Below are positions 33,377 through 42,893 of a stretch of DNA of 64,000 bases, piece after piece. The position numbers and the translations under genes were made by a program. Source of the DNA: Aestuariibaculum sp. M13 (GTDB lineage Bacteria; Bacteroidota; Bacteroidia; Flavobacteriales; Flavobacteriaceae); the NCBI RefSeq assembly GCF_024723255.1, contig NZ_JANIAC010000005.1:186001-250000 (forward strand). The letters are read 5' to 3'. The first letter of the stretch is position 1. The number at the start of each line of letters is the position of its first letter. The notes under the pieces were generated by a model that was given only the letters and a program-made list of their open reading frames with translations, ran no database searches and had not been told where the DNA came from.

Positions 33377-33489
33377 GATATTCAATATTGAATTTAGTAA
33401 TCATGAGGTTGGTCAGAATAGAGAAGGTATTAACCAAAACGATTCTGGCGAATTCCATAAGACTACTTTAAATAAATAAAAATAAACAG
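33377..33489. other. 113 bp spacer in the importer operon
   Basis: It contains a perfect 14 bp palindrome, ATTCAATATTGAAT (33380-33393), and further complementary pairs (CAGAAT 33414-33419 with ATTCTG 33442-33447). Such structures often adjust the ratio of abundant binding protein to permease by protecting the upstream mRNA. Confidence 0.35.
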
Positions 33490-34596
33490 ATGAAACAGAG
33501 CATAACATTAGATAGAGTGACCAAATTTATGGGGCTTGGATTTTTAATCACTTTAAAATCCTTGTTCACCGGAGATTTAGATAAAGAAGGGTTTAGAAAC
33601 TTCTTAAGAAAAGTTGTCGTGCCAATCGCTTCCATATTCTTATTTATCGGCTTATGGCACATGGGCGCTAAATCTTTATACAATATAGAAGCAGATTATA
33701 AGATTGAGAAAGCTTTAACTGAACAAGGGCAGGAGGCAGCAGATGCTATGAAAGCATGTATAGCTTCTGGAGATATAAGTTGCCAACCTAACACATTACC
33801 GTCTCCTGCGCAAGTTTGGGAATCGTATAAATCGTTATTAAGAGATCATCAAATAATTAGTGCAGATAAAGCAGCTTTTGCAGAGAAAACAGCAGTAATA
33901 AATGCAAAACGTATTGCTGAAGGGAAAGATTCAATCGTGTATACAGGGCGTCCGTCGTTTGTAGATCAGATTTTAACCAGCTTAAAAACAGTGTTTGCAG
34001 GATTTTTATTAGCCTTGGTTATTGCAGTGCCAATTGGGGTTATCATAGGGTTGAGCAAAACGCTAAGAAGTTCTGTTAACTGGTTAATCCAGATTTTTAA
34101 ACCGGTATCTCCTGTAGTGTGGTTGTTATTAGTGTTCATGATTGTGAAAACGATGACTAAAGATTCAAATTCCGATAGTGCATTCATCATCTCATTTATA
34201 AGTGTTGGTTTGTGTTCTATGTGGGCGACTTTAGTAAATACTGCAATGGGGGTGGCATCGGTAGATAAAGATTATATCAATGTGGCTAAGGTTTTGAAAT
34301 TAGGACCGGTACAGAAAGTGTTTAAAGTGATTTTACCTTCTTCATTACCATTAATATTTACAGGTTTGAGAATCACATTATCTGTGGCTTGGATGGTTCT
34401 TATTGCTATCGAATTATTAGCGCAGAGTCCAGGTTTAGGGTCGTTTGTATGGGAGGAATTTCAGAATGGAGCTATTGATTCGAATTCAAAAATTATTGTA
34501 GCCATGTTTGTAATCGGTGGTATCGGTTTCTTATTAGATCGAATCATGCTAACCATTCAAAATACAGTATCATTCAATAAGACCAGTGGAATTTAA
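33490..34596 (+). CDS. NrtB-like nitrate ABC transporter permease
   Basis: A 368-residue inner-membrane permease of the BPD_transp_1 type. The first helix (about 43-60) is followed by a long segment, about residues 60-160, which is larger than in cyanobacterial NrtB and carries two cysteines (Cys90 and Cys98) that could form a disulfide. The remaining helices follow, with the EAA loop region (VAKVLKLGPVQKVFKVILPSSLPLIFTGL), which contacts the ATPases. It is followed after 33 bp by two ATPase genes. Confidence 0.88.
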   Translation: MKQSITLDRVTKFMGLGFLITLKSLFTGDLDKEGFRNFLRKVVVPIASIFLFIGLWHMGAKSLYNIEADYKIEKALTEQGQEAADAMKACIASGDISCQPNTLPSPAQVWESYKSLLRDHQIISADKAAFAEKTAVINAKRIAEGKDSIVYTGRPSFVDQILTSLKTVFAGFLLALVIAVPIGVIIGLSKTLRSSVNWLIQIFKPVSPVVWLLLVFMIVKTMTKDSNSDSAFIISFISVGLCSMWATLVNTAMGVASVDKDYINVAKVLKLGPVQKVFKVILPSSLPLIFTGLRITLSVAWMVLIAIELLAQSPGLGSFVWEEFQNGAIDSNSKIIVAMFVIGGIGFLLDRIMLTIQNTVSFNKTSGI

Positions 34597-34629
34597 TAAG
34601 TAGCAATTCATATTTAAAAAATTAAGAAA

Positions 34630-35475
34630 ATGGCATACTTAGAACTAAATAGCGTATACAAAACCTACGGACAAGGCGATCATGCAACCGAGGTGCTTTC
34701 AAATATCAATTTATCGATTGAAGAAGGTGAATTTGTAGCTATCGTTGGGTTTACCGGGAGTGGTAAAACAACTTTAGTAAACTTGATAAATGGCTTATTA
34801 CAACCAACAAGAGGTGAGGTGCTTTTTAAAGGCTTACCAGTTTTAGGAACAAGTCATGAGCGTGGTGTAATTTTTCAAAATTACTCACTGTTGCCATGGT
34901 TGACTGTTGGTCAAAATATATACATGGCTGTAAAAGAGGCTTTTCCGAAGAAAAGTAAAAAAGAACTTCATGAGATTGTTGCAGAGTATGTAGCGATGGT
35001 GAATTTAACGCCAGCGATAAATAAAAGACCTAAAGAATTGTCTGGGGGGATGCGTCAGCGTGTGGCGGTTGCAAGAGCGTTAGCCATGAAACCCGAAATG
35101 ATTATTATGGATGAGCCACTTGGGGCTTTAGATGCCTTAACTCGAGGAAATCTTCAGGATGAAATTTTAAACATCTGGGGTAAAGAAAAGCGAACCGCTT
35201 TATTAATCACCAATGATGTGGATGAAGGGATTTATATGGCAGACCGCATTATTCCATTGCGTCCGGGGCCAAAGGCGACTTTAGGACCAGAGTTTAAAAT
35301 TGATATTGAACGTCCGCGTGATAAAACCGAGCTTAATGATAATGCAAATTTTAAGGAAACAAGAAATGCTATTATCGAATACTTAATGGATATAGGAAAT
35401 GAGCGTAAATCTGTAGATCAGGAAGTTTACGAATTACCAGATTTAACACCGAAAAGTTTTGTCGGACACTTTTAA
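34630..35475 (+). CDS. Nitrate ABC transporter ATPase, first subunit
   Basis: A 281-residue ABC ATPase of the NrtC/NrtD/SsuB group. Walker A GFTGSGKT (40-47), Q-loop FQNYSLLPWL, intact signature LSGGM (137-141), Walker B MIIMDEP. The switch (H-loop) histidine is replaced by Asn195 (LITNDVDEG), so its own ATP site is likely non-catalytic or slow. It lacks the NrtA-like C-terminal regulatory domain of cyanobacterial NrtC. Its C-terminal tail (about 240-281) is longer than in minimal ATPases. It pairs with the ATPase encoded 12 bp downstream. Confidence 0.88.
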   Translation: MAYLELNSVYKTYGQGDHATEVLSNINLSIEEGEFVAIVGFTGSGKTTLVNLINGLLQPTRGEVLFKGLPVLGTSHERGVIFQNYSLLPWLTVGQNIYMAVKEAFPKKSKKELHEIVAEYVAMVNLTPAINKRPKELSGGMRQRVAVARALAMKPEMIIMDEPLGALDALTRGNLQDEILNIWGKEKRTALLITNDVDEGIYMADRIIPLRPGPKATLGPEFKIDIERPRDKTELNDNANFKETRNAIIEYLMDIGNERKSVDQEVYELPDLTPKSFVGHF

Positions 35476-35487
35476 AACTTGGAAAAT

Positions 35488-36312
35488 ATGACTATAAATA
35501 CAGCACATACAGATATAGTAACCGAAAACGGTATTACATTTCATGAAGATGTGATGTTGGATTTAAAACACTTGAAAAAAGTTTATCCAACTCCAAAAGG
35601 AGATTATGTGGTTCTTGAAGATTTAAATCTTCAGATTATGAAAGAAGAATTCGTAACCATTATCGGGCATTCAGGATGTGGTAAAACTACCATGTTGTCG
35701 ATGATTGCAGGCTTAAATGAAATCTCAGGAGGTAATATTTCGGTATTAGGACATCATATAAAAGGGCCGGGACCGGACCGAGGCGTCATTTTTCAGGCAC
35801 CAAGTTTAATGCCTTGGATGACCTCATTGCAAAATGTGATGTTGGGTGTGAATCAGGTATTTCCACATGCTACAAAATCACAACGCACCGATATCGCTAA
35901 ATACTATTTACAAAAAGTAGGTTTGGAAGATGCCTTTCATAAAAAAGCATCAGATTTATCTCAGGGTATGCAGCAACGTGTAGGTATTGCTAGAGCTTTC
36001 GCGATAAAACCCAAAGTGTTGCTTTTGGATGAGCCTTTCGGGATGTTAGATTCTTTAACACGTGGCGAACTTCAGGATATTCTTATTGAAATCTGGAATA
36101 AAGAAAAAATTACAGCGGTGATGATTACGCATGATGTGGACGAAGCAATCTTTTTAGCAGATCGTGTGGTGATGATGACCAGTGGTCCTAAAGCAAAAAT
36201 CGGGGATATTTTAAATATAGATTTTGAACGTCCAAGAACCCGAAAAGCAGTTTTAGAGCACGACGATTATTATAAATACAGAAAACATCTTATTGATTTC
36301 TTAGAGCATTAA
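35488..36312 (+). CDS. Nitrate ABC transporter ATPase, second subunit
   Basis: A 274-residue ABC ATPase. Walker A GHSGCGKT (60-67), Q-loop FQAPSLMPWM, Walker B VLLLDEP, intact H-loop His215 (MITHDVDEA), but a changed signature LSQGM (157-161). Together with the preceding subunit this predicts one consensus and one degenerate ATP site in the heterodimer. The ATG at 35488 is preferred over the TTG nine bases upstream. The 62 bp to the porin gene is A-rich without a terminator, so the operon continues. Confidence 0.88.
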   Translation: MTINTAHTDIVTENGITFHEDVMLDLKHLKKVYPTPKGDYVVLEDLNLQIMKEEFVTIIGHSGCGKTTMLSMIAGLNEISGGNISVLGHHIKGPGPDRGVIFQAPSLMPWMTSLQNVMLGVNQVFPHATKSQRTDIAKYYLQKVGLEDAFHKKASDLSQGMQQRVGIARAFAIKPKVLLLDEPFGMLDSLTRGELQDILIEIWNKEKITAVMITHDVDEAIFLADRVVMMTSGPKAKIGDILNIDFERPRTRKAVLEHDDYYKYRKHLIDFLEH

Positions 36313-36374
36313 AAACATAAAAAAACAAACCAAATAAAAACAAACTAACCAATTTTTAACTTAAAAACGAACAC

Positions 36375-37643
36375 ATGAAAAAACAATATGTAATTCTAGG
36401 GCTAATATTAGGATGCTTGCAATTCGTACATGCGCAATTTACTTTAGATGGCGAATTCCGACCAAGGGCAGAATATCGACATGGTTTTGGGAGTTTAATT
36501 GCAGATGATGCCGATGCTGGTTTTGGAATTTCTACCAGAGCACGCTTAAATGCAGGATTCTCTTCTGAAGCTTACACATTTTATCTGAGTCTGCAAGATG
36601 TTATGGTGTGGGGTGAAAACAGACAAATTTTACCTTACGATCAAAATAACTCGTTTGCTGTATTTCAGGCTTGGGCAGAATTTAAATTAGGTTCTGGATG
36701 GTCAACAAAATTAGGACGTCAGGTATTGTCTTACGACGACCAAAGGATTTTAGGAGGTCTGGATTGGGCACAGCAGGGACGTAATCACGATGCTGCTTTG
36801 TTGAAATATAAAAAGGAAAAATTTGCATTGGATGTAGCTTTTGCTTTCAATCAGGATTATTCAAATCCAGCTGGGTTTGTGAATACCAGTACAGCTTATA
36901 ATACTACAGGTTTCTTTTCTTATAAGACCATGCAGATGGCGCATTTAAGTCAGGCTTGGGAAAAACTATCAGGAAGCTTATTATTTATGAATAATGGTTT
37001 TCAGGAATTTGATGATACCGATGCACCAGACGGAACAAGTAATTTACAAACCTTTGGAGCACATTTAGATTATAAAGCCGGAGGTTTTGGAGTGGCTGCG
37101 AATGCATTTCTTCAAACTGGACAAAGACAAGGAGAGGTTGATGTAAAAGGAGCTTATTTAGTAGGACTTGATTTAAGTTTTAAAGCTTCTTCTAAAGTTG
37201 GTTTAGGCGCGGGTCTTGAAATCATCAGTGGAAATGATGGAGATGCTGGAGAAACCGGAGCGTTCTTCCCGTTATACGGAACCAATCATAAATTCAATGG
37301 ATTTATGGATTATTTCTACGTAGGAAATCATGCGAATTCAGTAGGGTTATTCGATGTGCATGTTAGTGCGAACTTCACCTTAAGTGAAACTTCAAGTTTA
37401 TTGGTTAAAGCTTTAAACTTTAGTGGAGAGCAGGATTTACCAAGCGGAGATAAAGCCTTAGGAACAGAAATAGATTTGGTATTTACTAAGAAATTTAAAG
37501 GTTATGCCTTAGTTATGGGGTATTCACAAATGTTTGCAGCAGATGGTATGTATGAGTTGAAAGGTGTGTCTGAGGATGCGGCTGCCGATGGACAAAACTG
37601 GGCTTGGGCTATGTTAGTGCTTAAACCTAAATTTTTAAACTAA
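36375..37643 (+). CDS. Alginate_exp-type outer-membrane porin
   Basis: A 422-residue protein with a signal peptide (MKKQYVILGLILGCLQFVHAQ) and a beta-barrel with alternating aromatic/polar strands from the N-terminus (FTLDGEFRPRAEYRHGF; ISTRARLNAGF; TKLGRQVLSYDDQRILGGLDW). The family is named for alginate export, but many members are general or anion-selective outer-membrane channels. Placement as the last gene of the nitrate importer operon makes passage of nitrate across the outer membrane the best inference. Confidence 0.8.
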   Translation: MKKQYVILGLILGCLQFVHAQFTLDGEFRPRAEYRHGFGSLIADDADAGFGISTRARLNAGFSSEAYTFYLSLQDVMVWGENRQILPYDQNNSFAVFQAWAEFKLGSGWSTKLGRQVLSYDDQRILGGLDWAQQGRNHDAALLKYKKEKFALDVAFAFNQDYSNPAGFVNTSTAYNTTGFFSYKTMQMAHLSQAWEKLSGSLLFMNNGFQEFDDTDAPDGTSNLQTFGAHLDYKAGGFGVAANAFLQTGQRQGEVDVKGAYLVGLDLSFKASSKVGLGAGLEIISGNDGDAGETGAFFPLYGTNHKFNGFMDYFYVGNHANSVGLFDVHVSANFTLSETSSLLVKALNFSGEQDLPSGDKALGTEIDLVFTKKFKGYALVMGYSQMFAADGMYELKGVSEDAAADGQNWAWAMLVLKPKFLN

Positions 37644-37692
37644 TTAAAAAGTGTCTATATAAATTGAGAGAATAATTTTTATTGACTCTAAC

Positions 37693-37722
37693 GGAATCCC
37701 GCTTTTATGCGGGATTTTTTTT
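37693..37722 (+). terminator. Terminator of the nitrate importer operon
   Basis: AATCCCGC (37695-37702) and GCGGGATT (37709-37716) form a perfect 8 bp stem, followed by a run of T. It also separates the operon from the convergent gene at 37726. Confidence 0.85.
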
Positions 37723-37725
37723 GTT

Positions 37726-38745
37726 TTAAAGATTGGAAATGTATTTTAACCAAGAATCACTATTTGCTATCACGAATTTCAATATTTCTTTTGCGGATTC
37801 TGAAACAGATGTTTCTAAGAATTTTCTTACCAATCTACCATGTTTTCTTCTTTTTTCTTCAGGTAAGGAATCATCTTTTGTAATTTTAATTGAATTTAGA
37901 AGTTCTGTTTGGTTTGAAATACCAATGGATGATTCTTTTATTAAGTTCATTATTTCTTCATCAATATTTGAAATAGTAAAATAATCTGTATTAATGGTAG
38001 AGCCAATAAATTGACTTTGATTTGAGTAGTTGTTTTGTTTGTGAATTTGATTATTTGGTGATGAAATAAAAATCTGATTACTTTTTGAACTTAATAATTT
38101 AACTATATCTTTAATGAATTCTGAATTATCTTGTAAATAGCTATTTTCAATTTTTAATATGTCAAGTTGTCTCTTGTAATGATTAATTTGACTTTTTAAT
38201 TTTAATATTAAAATATCAGTTTCTTCTGTTGTGACACCTGCGGCTGTTTTTACATTAATTTCATTTTTATTTGAGTACAGATACTTTAAGTAATCGTCAA
38301 ACCATTCTTGTAATGTGTTTTTATCTAATTGTTCAGGTATATCAAATGATATTTGAAGACCATCTTCGCTATCCATTGTATGCATTTTTATAGATACTTT
38401 TTTACTTTCTTCTACAAAAGTTGAGAAAAATGAAAGATATTGGTTGATAGCAGTTTTTAGGTGTTTGTCTATTTTTATTAGTGTATATTTTTTTAACTGT
38501 TTATTTGCTTCGGTAGCTTCTAATTCAGCTTTTTCTTTAGCAATAATTAATTCACCATTTTTTTGATGCAACCTATTGTTTGTTTCAAGTCTAATATTGT
38601 TGTTTTTGTATAAGCTTAATGTTAATAGGGATAGTATTGTTATCAAAATAATAGAAAGAAATGATATTAAAACGGATAAGTCTATTTTTTCTGAATTTAA
38701 TAATAAAAGTATATTAATAGATAAGTTTAAATAAGATTGAAGCAT
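37726..38745 (-). CDS. Hypothetical membrane-anchored coiled-coil protein
   Basis: I do not recognise this 339-residue protein. A hydrophobic helix spans about residues 23-47, followed by a charged coiled coil (about 50-90, rich in Lys, Glu and Ala), a mixed region (about 100-165) and a second coiled coil (about 175-215). The C-terminal part has a low-complexity Asn/Gln/Ser/Ile stretch (about 225-255) and ends in a basic helix with KRRKHGRLVRKFLE. The gene is markedly more AT-rich than its neighbours, which fits recent acquisition or weak selection. It converges on the importer operon terminator and is divergent from the ComM-like gene. Confidence 0.6.
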   Translation of the reverse strand: MLQSYLNLSINILLLLNSEKIDLSVLISFLSIILITILSLLTLSLYKNNNIRLETNNRLHQKNGELIIAKEKAELEATEANKQLKKYTLIKIDKHLKTAINQYLSFFSTFVEESKKVSIKMHTMDSEDGLQISFDIPEQLDKNTLQEWFDDYLKYLYSNKNEINVKTAAGVTTEETDILILKLKSQINHYKRQLDILKIENSYLQDNSEFIKDIVKLLSSKSNQIFISSPNNQIHKQNNYSNQSQFIGSTINTDYFTISNIDEEIMNLIKESSIGISNQTELLNSIKITKDDSLPEEKRRKHGRLVRKFLETSVSESAKEILKFVIANSDSWLKYISNL

Positions 38746-38926
38746 TAATTATGTCTTGGTTTTAAAGGTTATATTAAACTAAAATAGTTATAATCTTACA
38801 ATATTTGTAAAGAATTGAAATGTTTAATTTGTATATCGGTTACTGTATTCTTTTGTTAAGAAATTAAAAAGCTGTTAAATAGTTTTTATAATATTTTCTT
38901 ACATTTGTAAGAGAAAATTGTCATAG

Positions 38927-40462
38927 ATGCTGAAAAAAGTATTTGGAAGTGCCGTTTTTGGTGTCGAAGCCACAACAATCACTGTAGAGGTTAATGTTGA
39001 TTCAGGTATTGGCTATCATTTGGTAGGGTTGCCGGATAATGCAATAAAAGAAAGTAATTATCGCATTGCGGCTGCATTGCAGAATAACGGCTATAAAATT
39101 CCCGGAAAGAAAATCACCATCAACATGGCGCCTGCCGATTTGCGTAAAGAAGGTAGTGCCTACGATTTAACTTTGGCTATTGGTATTTTAGCAGCATCCA
39201 AACAAATTAAAGCAGAAAATTTAGAAAAGTATTTAATTATGGGAGAACTTTCATTAGATGGAAGTTTGCAGCCGATAAAAGGAGCTTTGCCTATTGCGGT
39301 TAAAGCGCGCGAAGAAGGTTTTAAAGGTTTTATTCTGCCTAGCCAAAATGCTAAAGAAGCTGCCATAGTTGATAATTTGGAAGTGTATGGGGTAGATAAT
39401 ATCAAACAGGTCATTGATTATTTTGATAAAGGTGAGCCCCTTGAGCAAACCATAATCAATACTCGAGATGAGTTTTATAAAAACTTAGAATTCCCGGAAT
39501 TCGATTTTAGCGATGTTAAAGGACAGGAAGGGATTAAGCGCTGTATGGAAATTGCAGCTGCCGGAGGGCATAATATTATTTTAATTGGTCCGCCGGGAGC
39601 AGGAAAAACCATGTTAGCGAAACGTTTACCAAGTATTTTGCCACCTATGACATTGCATGAGGCTTTAGAAACTACAAAAATACATTCGGTTGTTGGTCGT
39701 GTAAAAGATAGTGGATTGATGGCGCAGCGTCCGTTTCGAAGTCCTCATCACACAATTAGCGATGTTGCGCTGGTTGGAGGTGGAGCTTTTCCGCAACCGG
39801 GAGAAATATCGCTGTCGCATAATGGTGTGTTGTTTTTAGATGAATTACCTGAATTTAAACGCAGTGTTTTAGAGGTGTTACGTCAGCCTCTGGAAGATCG
39901 GGAAGTTACAATTTCAAGAGCGAAATTTACGGTAACCTATCCGTCATCGTTTATGTTGGTAGCCAGTATGAATCCAAGTCCGGGCGGATATTTTAACGAT
40001 CCGGATGCGCCGGTAATGTCAAGTCCGGCTGAAATGCAACGGTATTTAAGTAAAATTTCAGGGCCATTGTTAGATCGTATCGATATTCATATAGAAGTCA
40101 CTCCGGTACCATTTGAAAAGCTTTCAGAAGATCGAAAAAGTGAATCTTCGGTAGATATCAGGAAACGGGTAACCGAGGCCAGAGCGATTCAAACCAGACG
40201 ATTTTTAGAATTAGATTCGGTTCATTATAATGCTCAGATGAATACGAAACAAATTCGAAAATATTGTGTGTTGGATGAAGCTTCAAAGATGTTACTCAAA
40301 ACAGCGATGGAGCGATTAAATTTATCGGCCAGAGCTTATGACAGAATTTTAAAGGTGGCTAGAACAATTGCCGATTTGGAAGCTTCTGAAGAGGTGAACG
40401 GATCTCATATAAGTGAAGCTATTCAGTATCGTAGTTTGGACCGGGAAGGTTGGTTAGGGTAA
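38927..40462 (+). CDS. YifB/ComM-family AAA+ ATPase
   Basis: A 511-residue protein with an N-terminal LonC-like domain (about 1-170), a Mg-chelatase-type AAA+ domain (Walker A GPPGAGKT; Walker [43 protein letters not shown] region) and the C-terminal Mg_chelatase_C domain. ComM is a helicase promoting branch migration during natural transformation; family members are widespread, so the name does not prove competence here. It is transcribed alone. Confidence 0.92.
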   Translation: MLKKVFGSAVFGVEATTITVEVNVDSGIGYHLVGLPDNAIKESNYRIAAALQNNGYKIPGKKITINMAPADLRKEGSAYDLTLAIGILAASKQIKAENLEKYLIMGELSLDGSLQPIKGALPIAVKAREEGFKGFILPSQNAKEAAIVDNLEVYGVDNIKQVIDYFDKGEPLEQTIINTRDEFYKNLEFPEFDFSDVKGQEGIKRCMEIAAAGGHNIILIGPPGAGKTMLAKRLPSILPPMTLHEALETTKIHSVVGRVKDSGLMAQRPFRSPHHTISDVALVGGGAFPQPGEISLSHNGVLFLDELPEFKRSVLEVLRQPLEDREVTISRAKFTVTYPSSFMLVASMNPSPGGYFNDPDAPVMSSPAEMQRYLSKISGPLLDRIDIHIEVTPVPFEKLSEDRKSESSVDIRKRVTEARAIQTRRFLELDSVHYNAQMNTKQIRKYCVLDEASKMLLKTAMERLNLSARAYDRILKVARTIADLEASEEVNGSHISEAIQYRSLDREGWLG

Positions 40463-40516
40463 TTTTTATCTGAAATTTTATTGGTTTTCTCTAGTGTCGT
40501 TGAAATGAATATTCAA

Positions 40517-40524
40517 TAGATTTG
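40517..40524 (+). promoter_or_regulatory. Candidate -7 box of the pxpABC operon
   Basis: TAGATTTG matches TAnnTTTG 43 bases before the pxpA start; the nearest TTG (40500) is spaced only 14 bp, so the -33 assignment is uncertain. Confidence 0.4.
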
Positions 40525-40566
40525 CTTAGTTTTAATCTTCTTTCTTTATAAAATAAAACTAAGGCT

Positions 40567-41307
40567 ATGGAATTATTTCATGTGGATATTAATGCCGATG
40601 TGGGTGAGGGCATAGATAATGAGGCGCAGTTAATGCCATTTTTGTCTTCCTGTAACATTGCTTGTGGCGGACATGCAGGAGATGAAGTAACAATGAGCAA
40701 GGTCGTGAAATTAGCAAAAGAGCATCAGGTGAAAGTTGGGGCTCATCCTTCATTTCCCGATAAGGAAAATTTTGGCAGGCAAGCTATGGATATGTCATGT
40801 GCGGCATTGTTTGCGTCCATAAAGCATCAAATTGATAGTTTGCTTGTTGTTTTAAAAGAAGAGCAGGTAGACTTGCATCACATAAAACCCCATGGAGCAC
40901 TTTATAACATGGCTGCAGCCGATAAAAAGTTAGCAGAGGTAATTATTGAGGTTGTGAAAACTTATGCTATGCCAGTTCAGTTGTATGTCCCGTACGGTTC
41001 GGTAATAGCAGATTTAGCGGTTCAGAATAATATCCCGATTGTTTATGAAGTGTTCGCAGATAGAAATTATAATGATGATTTGTCTTTAGTTTCCAGGACG
41101 AAAAAGGAAGCTTTAATTCATGATATAGATGAGATGTTTGAGCATGTTTACAGGATGATTTCTATGCGAGAAGTTAAAACTTTAGATGGTATTAAAGTGC
41201 CGATTCGGGTAGATACCATTTGTGTACATGGAGATAATGTTGAAGCCATAAAACTGGTTGAAAATCTTTGGAAAAAGTTGGGAGAAAAAGGAGTGAAAGT
41301 TTATTAG
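40567..41307 (+). CDS. pxpA: 5-oxoprolinase subunit PxpA
   Basis: A 246-residue LamB/YcsF-family protein, one of three subunits of the ATP-dependent 5-oxoprolinase that opens 5-oxoproline to glutamate. It shows the family blocks DINADVGEG near the N-terminus, NIACGGHAGD, VGAHPSFPD, HHIKPHGALYN and the C-terminal ICVHGDN. Length is normal. It starts a tightly spaced operon with pxpB (4 bp gap) and pxpC, which together recycle the spontaneously formed cyclic glutamate product. Confidence 0.93.
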   Translation: MELFHVDINADVGEGIDNEAQLMPFLSSCNIACGGHAGDEVTMSKVVKLAKEHQVKVGAHPSFPDKENFGRQAMDMSCAALFASIKHQIDSLLVVLKEEQVDLHHIKPHGALYNMAAADKKLAEVIIEVVKTYAMPVQLYVPYGSVIADLAVQNNIPIVYEVFADRNYNDDLSLVSRTKKEALIHDIDEMFEHVYRMISMREVKTLDGIKVPIRVDTICVHGDNVEAIKLVENLWKKLGEKGVKVY

Positions 41308-41311
41308 GTTT

Positions 41312-42043
41312 ATGAAGTATAATCTATCGTATAAACTCTATGGTGAACGTGCTGTTCTGATAGAATGGCCACAGGAAATAAGCGAGAATATTTTAAAAGA
41401 TGTGCTTAGTTTTAAGTTGAAAATTGAAAAATTTAATCTTAAACAAATACTTGAGATTAAGCAATCATATTGCTCATTATTAGTTATTTATGATTTTTGT
41501 ATTGAAAATTTAAAACCTGAAATATCAACTATAAAGAAAATCTATGATAAGAAAGGTGAGGCTGAAGAATTAAGTTTTAGGCAATGGGTAATTCCTGTGT
41601 GTTACGATGATGTTTTAGGGCTGGATTTAGAGGAGTTGGCTGAGCAAAAAAAGATGTCTAAATCCGAAATTATTCAGCTGCATTCCGAATCGATTTATAC
41701 AACTTATTTTATCGGTTTTTTACCTGGATTTTTATATTTAGGAGGCCTGAATGAAAGGCTGAATACGCCTCGAAAATCAACCCCACGATTACAAGTTGAA
41801 AAAGGAGCCGTGGCTATTGGAGGGAATCAAACTGGAATTTATCCAATGGCAAGTCCTGGTGGCTGGAATATTATCGGGAACACGCCTGTATCTTTGTTTG
41901 ATATAGATAAGAAATTACCGTGTTTTGTTAAGCCAGGAGATAAAATAAAATTCAAACCGGTATCTCTTGAAGAGTATAATGGCATAAAGGCATTGGTTGA
42001 AGCCGGGTTGTATCAAGTAGAAAGTAAGGAGGTTTATGGTTAA
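41312..42043 (+). CDS. pxpB: 5-oxoprolinase subunit PxpB (KipI-like)
   Basis: A 243-residue protein of the KipI/CT_C_D family, with cyclophilin-like C-domain features HSESIYTTYFIGFLPGFLYLGGL, LNTPRKSTPRLQVEKGAVAIGGNQTGIYP and SPGGWNIIGNTP. It forms the catalytic complex with PxpA and PxpC. The older annotation as a sporulation kinase inhibitor (KipI) is not relevant in this non-sporulating lineage. The last eight bases overlap pxpC. Confidence 0.92.
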   Translation: MKYNLSYKLYGERAVLIEWPQEISENILKDVLSFKLKIEKFNLKQILEIKQSYCSLLVIYDFCIENLKPEISTIKKIYDKKGEAEELSFRQWVIPVCYDDVLGLDLEELAEQKKMSKSEIIQLHSESIYTTYFIGFLPGFLYLGGLNERLNTPRKSTPRLQVEKGAVAIGGNQTGIYPMASPGGWNIIGNTPVSLFDIDKKLPCFVKPGDKIKFKPVSLEEYNGIKALVEAGLYQVESKEVYG

Positions 42044-42884
42044 AGTTTTAAAACCTGGTTTTTATACTAGTATTCAGGACTTTGGAAGATTCAATTGTCA
42101 GCAATATGGTGTGCCGTATTCAGGAGTCATGGATCGCTATTCGGCAGGTTTGGCAAATGTGGTTTTAGGAAATGCACCTGATTTAGCGGTTATTGAAATG
42201 ACGATGACGGGGCCAACGCTTCAGTTTGAATGTAATACGTTTATTTGCGTTGCAGGAGCACATATGAATCCTAAGGTTAATGATAGGCTGGTTGAACAAA
42301 ATAAACCTATTGAAATACACGAGGGGGATGTGCTCTCTTTTGGGAAATTCGAAAAAGGCATTCGGGGTTATCTTGGTGTTTTAGGTGGATTTCTTTCTAA
42401 GGAGGTGCTGGGAAGCCGAAGTATGTATAAAGGGATTACAAAGCAAAATGTTTTATTGAAAAATGATATTATTGAAATTAATGTAAAAACTTTGTTTTCA
42501 ATGAATAAACACTCCTTAATTAAAGTTAAAGATGATGTTTTTAAAAGTCATTTCATAGAGGTGCTTAAGGGGCCGGAATTTGATTTATTAACCCAGGAAC
42601 AGCAAGAGTTTTTGACTTCAAATATATTTTCAGTTTCAAAAAATAATAGTCGCATGGCGTATCAGTTAGAAGAGCGCTTAGAGAATGCTTTAAAACCGAT
42701 TATAACATCTCCTGTATTGCCAGGCACCGTGCAATTAACACCTTCGGGGCAGTTGATTGTTTTAATGCGAGATTGTCAGACTACAGGAGGATATCCAAGA
42801 GTGTTTCAACTAAAAGAATCGTCGATCAATATTTTAGCGCAAAAGTTTACAGGAGATATGATTCAGTTTCGATTATTGGAATAA
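42036..42884 (+). CDS. pxpC: 5-oxoprolinase subunit PxpC (KipA-like)
   Basis: A 282-residue biotin-dependent-carboxyltransferase-like (CT_A_B) protein. Visible blocks: GFYTSIQDFGRFNCQQYGVPYSG at the start, ANVVLGNAPDLAVIEMTMTGP, RGYLGVLGGF, and near the end LPGTVQLTPSGQLIVLMRDCQTTGGYPR. Slightly shorter than typical PxpC (about 300-330). It overlaps pxpB and ends 9 bp before the convergent deoC gene. Confidence 0.9.
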   Translation: MVKVLKPGFYTSIQDFGRFNCQQYGVPYSGVMDRYSAGLANVVLGNAPDLAVIEMTMTGPTLQFECNTFICVAGAHMNPKVNDRLVEQNKPIEIHEGDVLSFGKFEKGIRGYLGVLGGFLSKEVLGSRSMYKGITKQNVLLKNDIIEINVKTLFSMNKHSLIKVKDDVFKSHFIEVLKGPEFDLLTQEQQEFLTSNIFSVSKNNSRMAYQLEERLENALKPIITSPVLPGTVQLTPSGQLIVLMRDCQTTGGYPRVFQLKESSINILAQKFTGDMIQFRLLE

Positions 42885-42893
42885 TAAAAATAA

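Noticed and set aside
33409-33447. H-type pseudoknot between the importer binding-protein and permease genes
   Set aside because: TTGGT/ACCAA and CAGAAT/ATTCTG would interleave, but the first connecting loop would have zero bases, which is sterically unlikely; simple hairpins are more plausible.
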